Shown piece by piece: positions 53,584-62,219 of a stretch of 64,000 nucleotides of DNA (position 1 is its first letter; each line of letters starts with the position of its first letter). The stretch lies in the NCBI GenBank assembly GCA_022821965.1, contig JAJECN010000022.1, forward strand, positions 186,001 through 250,000, written 5' to 3'. The notes under the pieces are model-generated. The model ran no database searches, was not told the DNA's origin, and saw only the letters and a program-made list of their open reading frames with translations. The DNA is from Candidatus Poribacteria bacterium. Its GTDB lineage: Bacteria > Poribacteria > WGA-4E > WGA-3G. Position numbers and translations under genes: made by a program.

Positions 53584-54606
53584 TCAGCGCGAGGAGGAAA
53601 TCCCGCTCCTATAGTTGAAATTCAGACGTGTTAGCACCTTAAAATCTGAGAGTTTCGCATTTTGGCAAAGCCGCTTACCTTCCAACGAATACAACGAAAT
53701 ACCTGCCTTGCCAAATCCACTGATACGCGTCAAACCATATTTGACATGTCTAACGAGTGTGTTTTTCACCAAATTCTCGCAAGTCGTCCCACCATAGCGG
53801 GGTCTTTTTCCACCTTTCTGTGAGTTCTGACGATGCAGTTCACGTCTGACAATCGGAATCGGCGAGAGGCAGAGCAAATCTGTGTTCGCTACTGTCGGTT
53901 CACCGCCGACAGTGTGATATGCCAGACACCAACTGTCTACACAGTGGGCATCGAAGGTTTCAGAAAGTTTCTTTGAAGACTTTTTCAAACCGAGTCTCTC
54001 ACGAATCTCTTTCGTCTGCCATCCTTGGAGGGTCAATACCTCCCATCGCTTCTGAAGCTGCGTGTAGAACCATTGCTTACCAACTTCCAAAGGACTAAAG
54101 GATTGATTCCACTTTTTCGCACGTTCTATTGTTCGTGCCTTAATATCCTCAACACAAATATGTGTGATCGGAAACATTTTTGACAACCAGTCAAGAATCC
54201 GAAGTTTCCAATCCCATCTCGCACGTGTCCCGGCAGGAACTCTGTCTCTGTTCGCGAGGCGGTTGGTGCGGTTTTTGCGATTCGGGCATTTCCGAGAACG
54301 TCTGCTCCTCCGCAACTCACGCCGGTTGGCTACCTTCTTACCAACTTTACTGTGAGCATCTGCTTGAACATTGAGATAGGTGTGTGCTTCACTTTTGACA
54401 GTAAAGCCTTCTTTCTTACTGCCGGGGTCTACTCCGACGACGACCTCTTGTTTGTAGTCGTCAGATGGCTGAACATTCAGACGCACACAAAACACACCAT
54501 TTTTCCAAAAAGGTGTCGCTTTGCCTGATTTTATCCACTTCCCGGCACGCTGCGGCGTTGTCGGCATCAGTGGATTTTGGTTTTTATCAACAACTATCAC
54601 AAACAT
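53584..54606 (-). CDS. isrB: IsrB-type RNA-guided nuclease (HNH-less IscB relative)
   Basis: 340 residues starting at ATG 54606; a longer frame to 54795 only translates the candidate omega-RNA. The PLMP domain is at residues 1-43 (NPLMPTTPQRAGKW). RuvC-I is VVVGVDPGSKKEG (Asp60). The arginine-rich bridge helix is RRELRRSRRSRKCPNRKNR, RuvC-II THICVEDIKA, RuvC-III FDAHCVDSWCLAYH. No HNH cassette with its CxxC lies between RuvC-II and III, which is what separates IsrB from IscB. Known IsrB proteins nick the non-target strand with an omega-RNA. No transposase gene is seen. Confidence 0.8.
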   Translation of the reverse strand: MFVIVVDKNQNPLMPTTPQRAGKWIKSGKATPFWKNGVFCVRLNVQPSDDYKQEVVVGVDPGSKKEGFTVKSEAHTYLNVQADAHSKVGKKVANRRELRRSRRSRKCPNRKNRTNRLANRDRVPAGTRARWDWKLRILDWLSKMFPITHICVEDIKARTIERAKKWNQSFSPLEVGKQWFYTQLQKRWEVLTLQGWQTKEIRERLGLKKSSKKLSETFDAHCVDSWCLAYHTVGGEPTVANTDLLCLSPIPIVRRELHRQNSQKGGKRPRYGGTTCENLVKNTLVRHVKYGLTRISGFGKAGISLYSLEGKRLCQNAKLSDFKVLTRLNFNYRSGISSSR

Positions 54607-54832
54607 AGTTTGTAAGTTCCCTTTCGGGTTGTATATTTCCCCATCCAGATCACAGTATCCGAGAGGAATCAGACTTGGGGAGCATCCGAAACATCGTGCT
54701 AACTGCCACGCCAAGATACCGCGATATTTTACTGTAGAAAACTGTTTCGTCCTATGCAGGGAACGTTTGGCTACGCTTTGCACAGGTTTCCTCACCCTTT
54801 AGGGTGAGGTAGTTGACTTACATATCCTTTTT
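54607..54832 (-). ncRNA. candidate omega-RNA of isrB
   Basis: IscB and IsrB omega-RNAs lie just upstream of the protein gene with the guide at their 5' end. Here a perfect hairpin CCTCACCC-TTTA-GGGTGAGG (54790-54809) and several other short stems (for instance CCCGAAAGGG before the ATG) lie between a promoter at 54867-54839 and the start codon. With initiation near 54832, the guide would be about 54831-54811. The extent and guide boundaries are inference. Confidence 0.55.
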
Positions 54833-54838
54833 GATTGT

Positions 54839-54867
54839 ATTGTATCAGAATATGTTCGGAAAATCAA
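54839..54867 (-). promoter_or_regulatory. putative promoter of the omega-RNA and isrB
   Basis: On the minus strand, TTGATT (54867-54862), 17 bases, TACAAT (54844-54839). It would start transcription near 54832, at the 5' edge of the conserved RNA hairpins. Confidence 0.5.
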
Positions 54868-54877
54868 GGATTTTTAT

Positions 54878-54906
54878 TTGACAAAGCGTGGGGAATAGGT
54901 TATGCT
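54878..54906 (+). promoter_or_regulatory. sigma70-type promoter of the toxin-antitoxin remnant
   Basis: TTGACA (54878-54883), 17 bases, TATGCT (54901-54906), 27 bases before the toxin start codon. It overlaps the divergent omega-RNA promoter region head to head. Confidence 0.7.
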
Positions 54907-54932
54907 AAACATAGAGATGGGAGAAATCGTTA

Positions 54933-55078
54933 ATGCCTAACACACATCCACGAGAAATAGAAATCATCCACGAGAAATAGAAATCTTCCACACTCAAGAT
55001 AGACAAGAACCTTTCACTGAATGGTTGAGATCACTTCTCGATCAAAAGACGCGAGGTAGAATACGAAAACGACTTGAA
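54933..55078 (+). pseudogene. broken HigB/RelE-type toxin
   Basis: ATG 54933 reads MPNTHPREIEI, then a stop. In another frame the toxin start continues as FHTQDRQEPFTEWL and SLLDQKTRGRIRKRLE, the typical N-terminus of the phage Gp49-like RelE/HigB toxin family. A 20-bp perfect tandem duplication at 54946-54985 (ATCCACGAGAAATAGAAATC twice) causes the shift; removing one copy restores MPNTHPREIEIFHTQ. The remaining two thirds of the toxin (the ELR...GPGYRVYF end) are absent, and the frame runs straight into the antitoxin. Confidence 0.75.
54946..54985 (+). repeat. 20-bp perfect tandem duplication in the toxin remnant
   Basis: Units 54946-54965 and 54966-54985 are identical. Twenty is not a multiple of three, so the second copy breaks the toxin frame. 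Confidence 0.9.
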
Positions 55079-55486
55079 ATGAGAAAATATCGAACATGGC
55101 ACGAGGTCTTAATGGAAGATCTGGCAGACCCGGCAGAAGCAATTAGTTATCTTGACGTGTCCCTGGAGGAATATCAGATGGATGGAGATACACCTTTCTT
55201 TCTGAAAGGGATTCGGAATGTTGTTGAAGCACAGGGCGGAGTTGCCGCGATCGCCAAACGAGCTGCGATGTCGCCAGAAACGCTGTCGAAAATCCTCTCA
55301 AGTGAAAAAGTTCCGTATCTTGATACTTTTGCAACTATTCTCAATGCGCTGGGGTGCCGGCTTTCAATCGAACCGCTAAAAGATGACGAGGATGCTACCT
55401 CTGATACCGAACCTGTTGCCGAGGTTGAAAGCACGAAATTTGGAGATTCACAAACACAATTGACTAAATCAGACGCTCCTCAATAG
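55079..55486 (+). CDS. HigA-like antitoxin (addiction-module antidote)
   Basis: 135 residues from ATG 55079; the frame is also open upstream to 55025 through the toxin remnant, so a fused 153-residue product is possible. It has EDLADPAEAISYLDVSLEEY, then a helix-turn-helix GVAAIAKRAAMSPETLSKIL and FATILNALGCRLSI, the layout of the COG3636-type antidotes that pair with Gp49-like toxins. The C-terminal tail of about 35 residues is acidic and disordered. Since the toxin is broken, the antitoxin may persist as a repressor or protect against related toxins. Confidence 0.78.
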   Translation: MRKYRTWHEVLMEDLADPAEAISYLDVSLEEYQMDGDTPFFLKGIRNVVEAQGGVAAIAKRAAMSPETLSKILSSEKVPYLDTFATILNALGCRLSIEPLKDDEDATSDTEPVAEVESTKFGDSQTQLTKSDAPQ

Positions 55487-55521
55487 CAAGCAAAACTTGT
55501 AATGGCAGGAGGAAGCAGCCT

Positions 55522-56190
55522 ATGCGCTATTTGCAAGGTATCATTACATGGATTGATTCATTGGAATCCGGCAGACAATTTCGGAACTGGGCTGCAATTC
55601 TCGTCAAAATCCTTGCTGTGGCTATTTTAGTGAGTCTCAGTATAGCAGGTATTGTCGTTTGCGTTGATACGATAGATGCGAACAAAGATGTAGAAATGAT
55701 TCCATCAATCCTTGTCATCATTGGATCAATTTTGGAAGTTTGCATCGTTATCACCATCGCCATAGCTCTCACCATACTGTTTTGGAACAGAGCAAATAAA
55801 ATCAGAACACTCGATAAGGACCCGAATTTCATTTTGACAGCTATTGCCGTTATCTGCATCCAACTGCTTGGCGAAGCAAGTTTTCTTAGCCTTATTGGAA
55901 TGGGTATTCAAACGTTGGTGGCTTCAATTTTCGGATCGGGGATTCCGAAGTTCCTGGAGACTCTCCTACACGAGCGGGCACTCACGGAGATCTTTCCGCT
56001 TGATCCGAGAGGAAACACCACTTTTATCTCAAGTGCGATTCTGTCTATGATTTCTTTTCTTTCTGGACCAGTTGTATTGATTGTTGCTTACTTCACAGCA
56101 GAAGGGATCAATGTCTTCGCAAATATGGCGGAGAGTCTCAATAATATAGAGACGAAGTTACTGGCTGAGGAACCGACTTCAGATTCATAA
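55522..56190 (+). CDS. four-helix membrane protein (hypothetical)
   Basis: 222 residues with four predicted helices (ILVKILAVAILVSLSIAGIVV; ILVIIGSILEVCIVITIAIAL; FILTAIAVICIQLLGEASFL; ISSAILSMISFLSGPVVLIVAY) and a soluble C-terminal tail. It follows the antitoxin by 36 bases with a strong GGCAGGAGG ribosome site. I recognise no family. It may be in the same transcript as the antitoxin. Confidence 0.65.
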   Translation: MRYLQGIITWIDSLESGRQFRNWAAILVKILAVAILVSLSIAGIVVCVDTIDANKDVEMIPSILVIIGSILEVCIVITIAIALTILFWNRANKIRTLDKDPNFILTAIAVICIQLLGEASFLSLIGMGIQTLVASIFGSGIPKFLETLLHERALTEIFPLDPRGNTTFISSAILSMISFLSGPVVLIVAYFTAEGINVFANMAESLNNIETKLLAEEPTSDS

Positions 56191-56251
56191 TCAATAGACA
56201 CGTAGCGGTTCAAAGTTTCACTTAGCCCACATTGCAAGGAGGTTTTGAACT

Positions 56252-56920
56252 ATGTGCACGTATGTATTTTCACAACTTTCGGAAGAAACGCTCAAAACAC
56301 TCGTAACATTGAACGAAAAGTACATTGCTCCGGAAGAATGGGAGAAAATGCAGGTAGCCCTCACCGCAGAAGAGGATAGACGACTTGACGATATTAAATC
56401 AACACTGTACCGCCGGCACTTGGCCACTATGAACGAGACGACGCTTTGGGCGCGGGCGATTTATCCGATGTTGGTACTTGCGGAACAAGGTTATATTCAA
56501 GCGTGGAGTGGCGTACCGCTGAAAGCAGCCTACCCCACATTTGCATTGGAAGGTGAGGCAGATGGTGTTCTCGCGCCTGTAATCGGTGGTCACATCCGGC
56601 CGCCCTATCTTATTGTAAACGAAGCAAAACGTGGTATTCATGCGCCCGATCCGCGATTTCAACTCTACGGTGAAATGCTCGCTGCAGGACGACTCAATTG
56701 GGAAAGAGAGGCTAATCCCGAACAAGAAATTTTCGGGTGTTATACCGTCAATGACAGCTGGGCATTCGTTCACGGCACCGTAAGAGACATTGAGACCGAA
56801 AAACCAACGTTCACGCTTGAATTTTCGCCCGTATACAACGGAATATGGGATGCGGAACAGATCGTCCAACTTCTGAAATTTATCGTTGCCAAACATTTGA
56901 AGGAGATAAATAATGGCTGA
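56252..56920 (+). CDS. PD-(D/E)XK-fold-like protein (hypothetical), paralogue 2
   Basis: 222 residues, closely related to the 34656 product: YPTFALEGEADGVLAP, PPYLIVNEAKRGIHAP and FQLYGEMLAA are in the same order, with the Asp and Glu-x-Lys residues kept. The N-terminal helical region (LSEETLKTLVTLNE, WEKMQVALTAEED) is also shared. It overlaps the next gene by eight bases, so the two are translationally coupled. AAGGAGG before ATG. A nuclease-like fold is inference from motif spacing; the family might instead bind without cutting. Confidence 0.65.
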   Translation: MCTYVFSQLSEETLKTLVTLNEKYIAPEEWEKMQVALTAEEDRRLDDIKSTLYRRHLATMNETTLWARAIYPMLVLAEQGYIQAWSGVPLKAAYPTFALEGEADGVLAPVIGGHIRPPYLIVNEAKRGIHAPDPRFQLYGEMLAAGRLNWEREANPEQEIFGCYTVNDSWAFVHGTVRDIETEKPTFTLEFSPVYNGIWDAEQIVQLLKFIVAKHLKEINNG

Positions 56921-58922
56921 ACAACACCACGAACTCGCCCACGTTTTTATGGATGCCTCACAAGGTGTTAGCGACGCACGCGGTGGCACGCCACGTGACC
57001 TTAACACTCCCTATACCTTTCCGGGTTATACCAAAGCGGAATGGACTGAAAAAGCGGCAGCATTACGTCAACAGATTCGTGTTGCCAACGGTTTAGTTCC
57101 GACCCACGAATCAGCACCACTGAATGCCGAGATCTTCGGAAGAATTGAGCGGGAAGATTACAGCATTGAAAAGGTCTACTTTGAGCCGTTGCCCGGTTTT
57201 TTCACAACTGGAAACCTATACCGTCCGTTAGGGAAACAAGGTCCGTTCCCCGGTATCGTGAGTCCGCATGGACACTGGGGACGCGGGAGACTTGAAAACA
57301 TCGAGCGGGGTTCAATCCCCGGTCGCTGCATCAACTTCGCTAAGCAAGGTTACGTTATCTTTGCCTACGATATGCTCGGTTACAACGACAGCGGTAAACA
57401 GATAGAGCACGGCTATGGCGGTGCCCACGAAGGGTTGTGGGGACTCAGTGCGATGGGTCTTCAACTCCAGAACAGTATTAGTTCCATCGACTTTTTAGAG
57501 AGCCTATCGGACGTGGATAACGAACGCATCGGATGTACGGGAGCGTCGGGCGGCGGAACACAAACCTTTATATTGACTGCTGTTGATGAACGCATTAAGG
57601 TCTCAGCACCTGTCAATATGATTTCAGCGACGATGCAAGGCGGCTGTATCTGTGAAAATGCCCCGAACCTCCGTTTAGACGTAAGTAATATCGAAATTGG
57701 CGCGCTGATGGCACCACGTCCACTCCTACTCGTTTCTGCGACAGGCGATTGGACGGTGAAGACACCAACGGTTGAATATCCTGCTATCCGAAGCATCTAC
57801 GCCCACTTCGATGCAGAAGATAGGGTGCATCAGGTGCAGGTGGACGCAGAGCACAACTACAACAAGGAGAGCCGCGAGGCGGTCTATGCCTGGTTCGCAA
57901 AATGGTTTTTGGGGGCAGAGGATACCTCGGCGTTTAAAGAGGTTGAATTTGAGGTTGAGCCGGACGAAGACCTATTAGTCTTCTCGAAACGCGAGATACC
58001 AGCGCATGCGATGAAACAGGAAGCGTTTTTACCCGCTTGGATCAACCTTTCTCAACAAGAGATCGAAAAACGGAAACCGACGAACGAAGCGGAACTTCAG
58101 ACATTCAACCAAGAGATGGGCAGTGGGTTGCAACACGCCCTCGGATTACACATTCCGAAAAGGACAGACGTAACGCTTGTTGAACCGGAAGGCGCATTTC
58201 CGACGACCTACCACACGAATTTGTCTGCGAAACATCTCGTCATCGGTAGGAAAGGCGTTGGTGACGCTATCCCTGCTGTTCTATTCAGTCCAGAACCACA
58301 AGTAGGACACGATCCGGTCACACTCATCGTTCATCCAGGAGGCAAGGAAAATTTAATCAACTCGGAAACAGGCGAACCCTCCTCACTCATCACCACCTTA
58401 CTTGCTGCTGATCAGAAAGTTCTCGTCATTGATGTGTTTGGAACGGGTGAGCACGGCAACTACGAGAGATCAGAAGATACCAACTACTTCACCACTTACA
58501 ACCGCACAACCGCAGCGTTACGCGTGCAAGACATCGTAACGACGCTGCGCGGTTTTACAGGTAGAGGCGATGTTTCAGAGGTAAACTTGATTGGAATCGG
58601 TGAAGCAGGCTTATGGAGCCTACTGGCGGCGGGATTTACAGAAGTCAAAAATGTTGTTGTGGATGCCGCAGAATTTGATAACACCAGCGATACCGCATTC
58701 TTAGAGACCTTACCAATACCGAGTATCCGTCACGTAGGAGATTTTCGGACAGCTGGGACCCGCGTCGCGCCTCGACTGTTGATTATCCATAACACCGGTG
58801 ATGCGTTTGGGACGGAATGGATTGCTGAGGTTTATGGAAATATCGGTGCAAGCCAGCATCTACTTGTCCAAAAAGAAGAGCTGTCTGATGAAGAGATAGC
58901 GGCACAGGTAACGACAGCATAA
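56913..58922 (+). CDS. alpha/beta hydrolase, acetylxylan-esterase/dienelactone-hydrolase-like
   Basis: 669 residues, cytoplasmic (no signal peptide). The nucleophile elbow is GCTGASGGGTQTF (Ser in GASGGG), preceded by GIVSPHGHWGRG (oxyanion region) and followed by RPLLLVSATGDWT (Asp) and VDAEHNYN (His). Residues 440-669 form a second, poorly known alpha/beta-like half (LIVHPGGKENLINS, LNLIGIGEAG-type strand). It overlaps the PD-(D/E)XK-like gene by eight bases. It probably hydrolyses an ester of a sugar or xenobiotic. Confidence 0.83.
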   Translation: MAEQHHELAHVFMDASQGVSDARGGTPRDLNTPYTFPGYTKAEWTEKAAALRQQIRVANGLVPTHESAPLNAEIFGRIEREDYSIEKVYFEPLPGFFTTGNLYRPLGKQGPFPGIVSPHGHWGRGRLENIERGSIPGRCINFAKQGYVIFAYDMLGYNDSGKQIEHGYGGAHEGLWGLSAMGLQLQNSISSIDFLESLSDVDNERIGCTGASGGGTQTFILTAVDERIKVSAPVNMISATMQGGCICENAPNLRLDVSNIEIGALMAPRPLLLVSATGDWTVKTPTVEYPAIRSIYAHFDAEDRVHQVQVDAEHNYNKESREAVYAWFAKWFLGAEDTSAFKEVEFEVEPDEDLLVFSKREIPAHAMKQEAFLPAWINLSQQEIEKRKPTNEAELQTFNQEMGSGLQHALGLHIPKRTDVTLVEPEGAFPTTYHTNLSAKHLVIGRKGVGDAIPAVLFSPEPQVGHDPVTLIVHPGGKENLINSETGEPSSLITTLLAADQKVLVIDVFGTGEHGNYERSEDTNYFTTYNRTTAALRVQDIVTTLRGFTGRGDVSEVNLIGIGEAGLWSLLAAGFTEVKNVVVDAAEFDNTSDTAFLETLPIPSIRHVGDFRTAGTRVAPRLLIIHNTGDAFGTEWIAEVYGNIGASQHLLVQKEELSDEEIAAQVTTA

Positions 58923-59038
58923 TAATTCTACACAGATACTGAAGAAATACCGAAGCAAATAAACCTTACGGAATTCAAGAGGTTTCTGTGTAAAATTCGG
59001 TGCGGTTGGAAACCGGATCTACAGCGGTGAAAAAAATT

Positions 59039-59065
59039 GGGCGGACACTACGGTCCGCCCTTTTT
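59039..59065. terminator. rho-independent terminator (bidirectional)
   Basis: GGGCGGAC (59039-59046), loop, GTCCGCCC (59053-59060), then TTTTT; AAAAAA precedes it for the opposite strand. It lies between the convergent ends of the hydrolase operon (58922) and the ammonium transporter (59112). Confidence 0.85.
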
Positions 59066-59111
59066 ACATTTGTAGACGCGATTTACAACCGTGGAAGGAT
59101 TACAAAACCCT

Positions 59112-60482
59112 CTATGAGAGGTTGTATCCACGTTCGTTGTGCTGTGATAGATCGAGCCCTTGGCGTTCCTCGTCCTCTTCAACGCGTAAGCCAATTGTGG
59201 CATCCACAATTTTGAGGATAATAAACGAAAGTACACCACTCCAAACAATGGTAACAACGATACTCAGGAACTGCGCCCAGACCTGCATTCCGATGTTAGC
59301 CTTTGCCAATCCAGCACCACCTAAACTCTCTGCGGCAAAAATGCCAGTCAATAAGGCACCGACAATTCCACCAATGCCGTGAACACCGAACGCATCAAGA
59401 GAATCGTCATAACCGAGCTGAGCTTTCAGAGTGGTAGCACCCCAGAAACAGACAACACCGGAAACAAACCCGATGACGAGGGCACCGATTGGACCAGCCG
59501 TGCCAGAAGCAGGTGTAATAGCAACTAAGCCAGCAACAGCCCCCGTTACAATACCTAAGACACTCGGTTTCCCGTGTTTCGCCCACTCAACAAACATCCA
59601 CGCAATAGCGGCAGTGGCAGTTGAAATCTGAGTGACAAGCATCGCCATGCCCGCAGTACCATCCGCTGCAAGTTCACTGCCAGCATTGAAACCGAACCAG
59701 CCGACCCAAAGCATTGACGCACCAATGACAGTTATTGTCAAACTATGCGGTGGCATTGCTGTTGTCTGGTAACCGAGCCGTTTACCGACCAAGATAGCAG
59801 CGACCAACGCAGCGATTCCTGCGTTAATATGTACAACGGTTCCTCCCGCAAAATCGAGAGCACCGATAATATCACCAAAAAGTGAACCTTCGCCAGACCA
59901 CGCCATGTGGCAGAGAGGCGCGTACACGATTATCGACCACAGGACAGAGAAAACTAACATCGCCGAGAATTTCATCCGTTCAGCGAATGCCCCAGCGATC
60001 AGCGCGGGTGTGATAATTGCAAATGTTAACTGGAAGGTAAGAAAAACTGTTTCGGGAATAGTCCCAGAGACAGTATCCACACCAATACCCCGTAGGAACA
60101 TTTTGCTAAGTCCACCGACGAAAGACGTGAGGGTGATTTTCCCCGCCTCCATGCCGACAGTGTCAAAAGCGAGGCTGTAGCCACAGACAACCCATATAAT
60201 AGTAATCAACCCTGTCAATGCGAAACATTGCATAAGGACAGAGAGTACATTTTGGACGCGCACGAGTCCCCCATAAAAGAGAGCAAGCCCAGGGATTGTC
60301 ATAAACAGCACAAGGGCAGTTGCGGTAAGCATCCAAGCGGTATCGCCGGAATCAGCCGTTGCTGTTTCTTGTGCAATTGCCAAACCTGGCACACCACACA
60401 TTAATAGAATAACAATTAGCGTTCCAATTCGTGTATAACCAGATCGCTTTTTTGTAAACTGTGATGCACATCGTTGTTGCAT
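59112..60482 (-). CDS. amt: ammonium transporter (Amt family)
   Basis: 456 residues: a cleavable N-terminal segment (IGTLIVILLMCGVPGLAIA), then eleven helices. Signature motifs: WMLTATALVLFMTIPGLALFYGG, twin-histidine sites VVHINAG and FGVHGIGG. It imports ammonium. GGAGG before ATG. A second Amt gene lies just upstream on the same strand, but no glnK/PII gene is in the window. The C-terminal tail EDEERQGLDLSQHNERGY is the usual regulatory one. Confidence 0.92.
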   Translation of the reverse strand: MQQRCASQFTKKRSGYTRIGTLIVILLMCGVPGLAIAQETATADSGDTAWMLTATALVLFMTIPGLALFYGGLVRVQNVLSVLMQCFALTGLITIIWVVCGYSLAFDTVGMEAGKITLTSFVGGLSKMFLRGIGVDTVSGTIPETVFLTFQLTFAIITPALIAGAFAERMKFSAMLVFSVLWSIIVYAPLCHMAWSGEGSLFGDIIGALDFAGGTVVHINAGIAALVAAILVGKRLGYQTTAMPPHSLTITVIGASMLWVGWFGFNAGSELAADGTAGMAMLVTQISTATAAIAWMFVEWAKHGKPSVLGIVTGAVAGLVAITPASGTAGPIGALVIGFVSGVVCFWGATTLKAQLGYDDSLDAFGVHGIGGIVGALLTGIFAAESLGGAGLAKANIGMQVWAQFLSIVVTIVWSGVLSFIILKIVDATIGLRVEEDEERQGLDLSQHNERGYNLS

Positions 60483-60649
60483 CGGAATCCTCCATAATAT
60501 TTACAAGCAGATACTGCTTGTTCTGTTGTTTCCGTGAAGGCAGACAACTTTGTCTACCTCTCCAATTCCAATTTTGTATGGACAACTACTTTCGTACTAC
60601 CGATTGTTTCCTGAAAAGAGAGCCCAATTCTGAGAAGCATTGATTCAGA

Positions 60650-60678
60650 ATTTTAGCAGAATACTATAACAGTATCAA
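60650..60678 (-). promoter_or_regulatory. sigma70-type promoter of the 60482 amt gene
   Basis: On the minus strand, TTGATA (60678-60673), 17 bases, TAAAAT (60655-60650), about 168 bases before the start codon. The long leader could hold a regulatory element, but I see no known one. Confidence 0.55.
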
Positions 60679-60705
60679 GTTTAAAAAGGTAGTAAGATAC
60701 AGATA

Positions 60706-60778
60706 GCGAAAAAAGGGAACGCCCACAGCCGTGAAGTAAACTCAGGGATATAAGTGAAACTTCGTGCGGGCGGTCCCT
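60706..60778 (-). terminator. terminator after the upstream amt gene
   Basis: On the minus strand AGGGACCGCCCGCA (60778-60765) and TGTGGGCGTTCCCT (60727-60714) pair over 14 bases with one mismatch and one G-U, and a T run follows. The intervening 37 bases hold an inner GAAGT/ACTTC hairpin. It separates the two amt genes into different units. Confidence 0.75.
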
Positions 60779-60830
60779 ATTCGGTTTTTAGTCTCGATTC
60801 TATTTGGATCAAAGACTACATATAACAACA

Positions 60831-62219
60831 CTAACGCATCGAAGAGACATTAAAGTCAGGATAGGCACTTGCGCCGTGTTCTTCGTAATCAAGTCCTGCT
60901 TGTTCTTCCTCTTCTGTAACCCGCAGACCTGTAGCGGCTTTGATTCCGTAGAAGAGAATAAAACCAGTAACAAGGCACCATACGAAAACAGCGACGACTC
61001 CGACGATCTGTGCCCATAGGAATCCGAATCCGCCCCCGAAGAAAACGCCGAGAGCCGTATCACCAATTTCATGGAAAAATCCGAGTAAGATTGTGCCTAA
61101 CGCGCCACACGTTCCGTGAACGGAAATAGCACCAACAGGGTCATCAATACGGAGTTTTTCAAATAGCAGAACACTCAGGACAACAACAATACCACCCAAG
61201 GCACCGATAATCGCAGCAGATACCGGACTCACAAATGCACAACCGGCAGTAATTGCTACTAAGCCAGCAAGGGCACCATTGAGTGCCATGCCTGCATCAG
61301 GTTTGCCAAGGATAAGCCAGGCGGTAATCATTGCGAGAATTGCACCAGTGGCGGCTGCGAGGTTCGTCGTTATGGCAATGTGAGAAATTGGGCCGGCATC
61401 CGCGCCCATTTGGCTACCGGGGTTAAATCCGAACCAACCGAGCCACAAGATAAAGACACCGAGTGCAGCAAGCGGCAGATTGTGTCCGGCAATCGGTCTG
61501 GGGTTTCCATCGCCGTCGTATTTACCGATACGAGGTCCTAAAACGATAGCACCTGTTAATGCGAGCCAACCGCCTGTGGAATGAACGACTGTTGAACCGG
61601 CAAAATCCGACACACCTACATCTGCCAACCAACCACCGCCCCAAATCCAGTGTCCAACAACCGGATAGATAATGCCTGTGATGAAGATACTGTAAATCAG
61701 ATAACTTTTGAATTGTGTACGCTCCGCCATTGCACCGGAAACGATTGTCGCGGCAGTCGCAGCAAACACAAGTTGGAAGAGCCATGCCGCATAAGTTGGG
61801 ACTGAACTCCACTCTAATGCGCTAAACACGCTCGTATCAGTCGCTGCGCCTTCTGCGAGGGATTCAGAAGGAACAAACCAACCACTTGTTCCCATGAATG
61901 CATTACCGGCACCAAACATAATAGCAAAGCCGATTGCCCAATAAGCGACTGAACCCATTGAGAAGTCCATTAGGTTCTTCATGAGAATGTTGACAGCGTT
62001 CTTGGCACGCGTGAACCCGGACTCTACCATAGCGAACCCTGCCTGCATAAAGAAAACAAGAAATGCAGCAACAAGTACCCACAATGTGTCTCCCATATAT
62101 TTGGAAGTTTCAACCTTTTCGAGCTTGCCATCGGTATCTACCAATCCATTTAGCGCGAAAGCATTCAAACTCAGCAAGCAGGTGATCACAAAAACTGTTA
62201 TGATAACCTTTCTTTTCAT
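60831..62219 (-). CDS. amt: ammonium transporter (Amt family), second copy
   Basis: 462 residues starting at ATG 62219, because AAGGAG lies nine bases ahead of it; the ATG at 62228 has no spacing. A signal segment (VIITVFVITCLLSLNAFA) precedes eleven helices. Features: ADVGVSDFAGSTVVHSTGG and ISVHGTCGALGTILLGF with the two pore histidines, and QAGFAMVESGFTRAKNAVNIL. It differs clearly from the neighbouring Amt, so it is not a recent duplicate. It might be a sensor-type Amt. Its tail is EEEEQAGLDYEEHG. Confidence 0.92.
   Translation of the reverse strand: MKRKVIITVFVITCLLSLNAFALNGLVDTDGKLEKVETSKYMGDTLWVLVAAFLVFFMQAGFAMVESGFTRAKNAVNILMKNLMDFSMGSVAYWAIGFAIMFGAGNAFMGTSGWFVPSESLAEGAATDTSVFSALEWSSVPTYAAWLFQLVFAATAATIVSGAMAERTQFKSYLIYSIFITGIIYPVVGHWIWGGGWLADVGVSDFAGSTVVHSTGGWLALTGAIVLGPRIGKYDGDGNPRPIAGHNLPLAALGVFILWLGWFGFNPGSQMGADAGPISHIAITTNLAAATGAILAMITAWLILGKPDAGMALNGALAGLVAITAGCAFVSPVSAAIIGALGGIVVVLSVLLFEKLRIDDPVGAISVHGTCGALGTILLGFFHEIGDTALGVFFGGGFGFLWAQIVGVVAVFVWCLVTGFILFYGIKAATGLRVTEEEEQAGLDYEEHGASAYPDFNVSSMR

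Noticed and set aside
53584-54606. TnpB or full IscB
   Set aside because: The PLMP domain excludes TnpB, and no HNH cassette is found between RuvC-II and RuvC-III, so IsrB fits better.
54607-54795. 63-residue N-terminal extension of the IsrB frame
   Set aside because: It translates the candidate omega-RNA region; the PLMP domain starts right at ATG 54606 and the resulting length fits IsrB.
60706-60778. Riboswitch in the amt leader
   Set aside because: The pairing pattern with a T run suits a terminator of the upstream gene; no known ammonium or glutamine RNA motif is visible.
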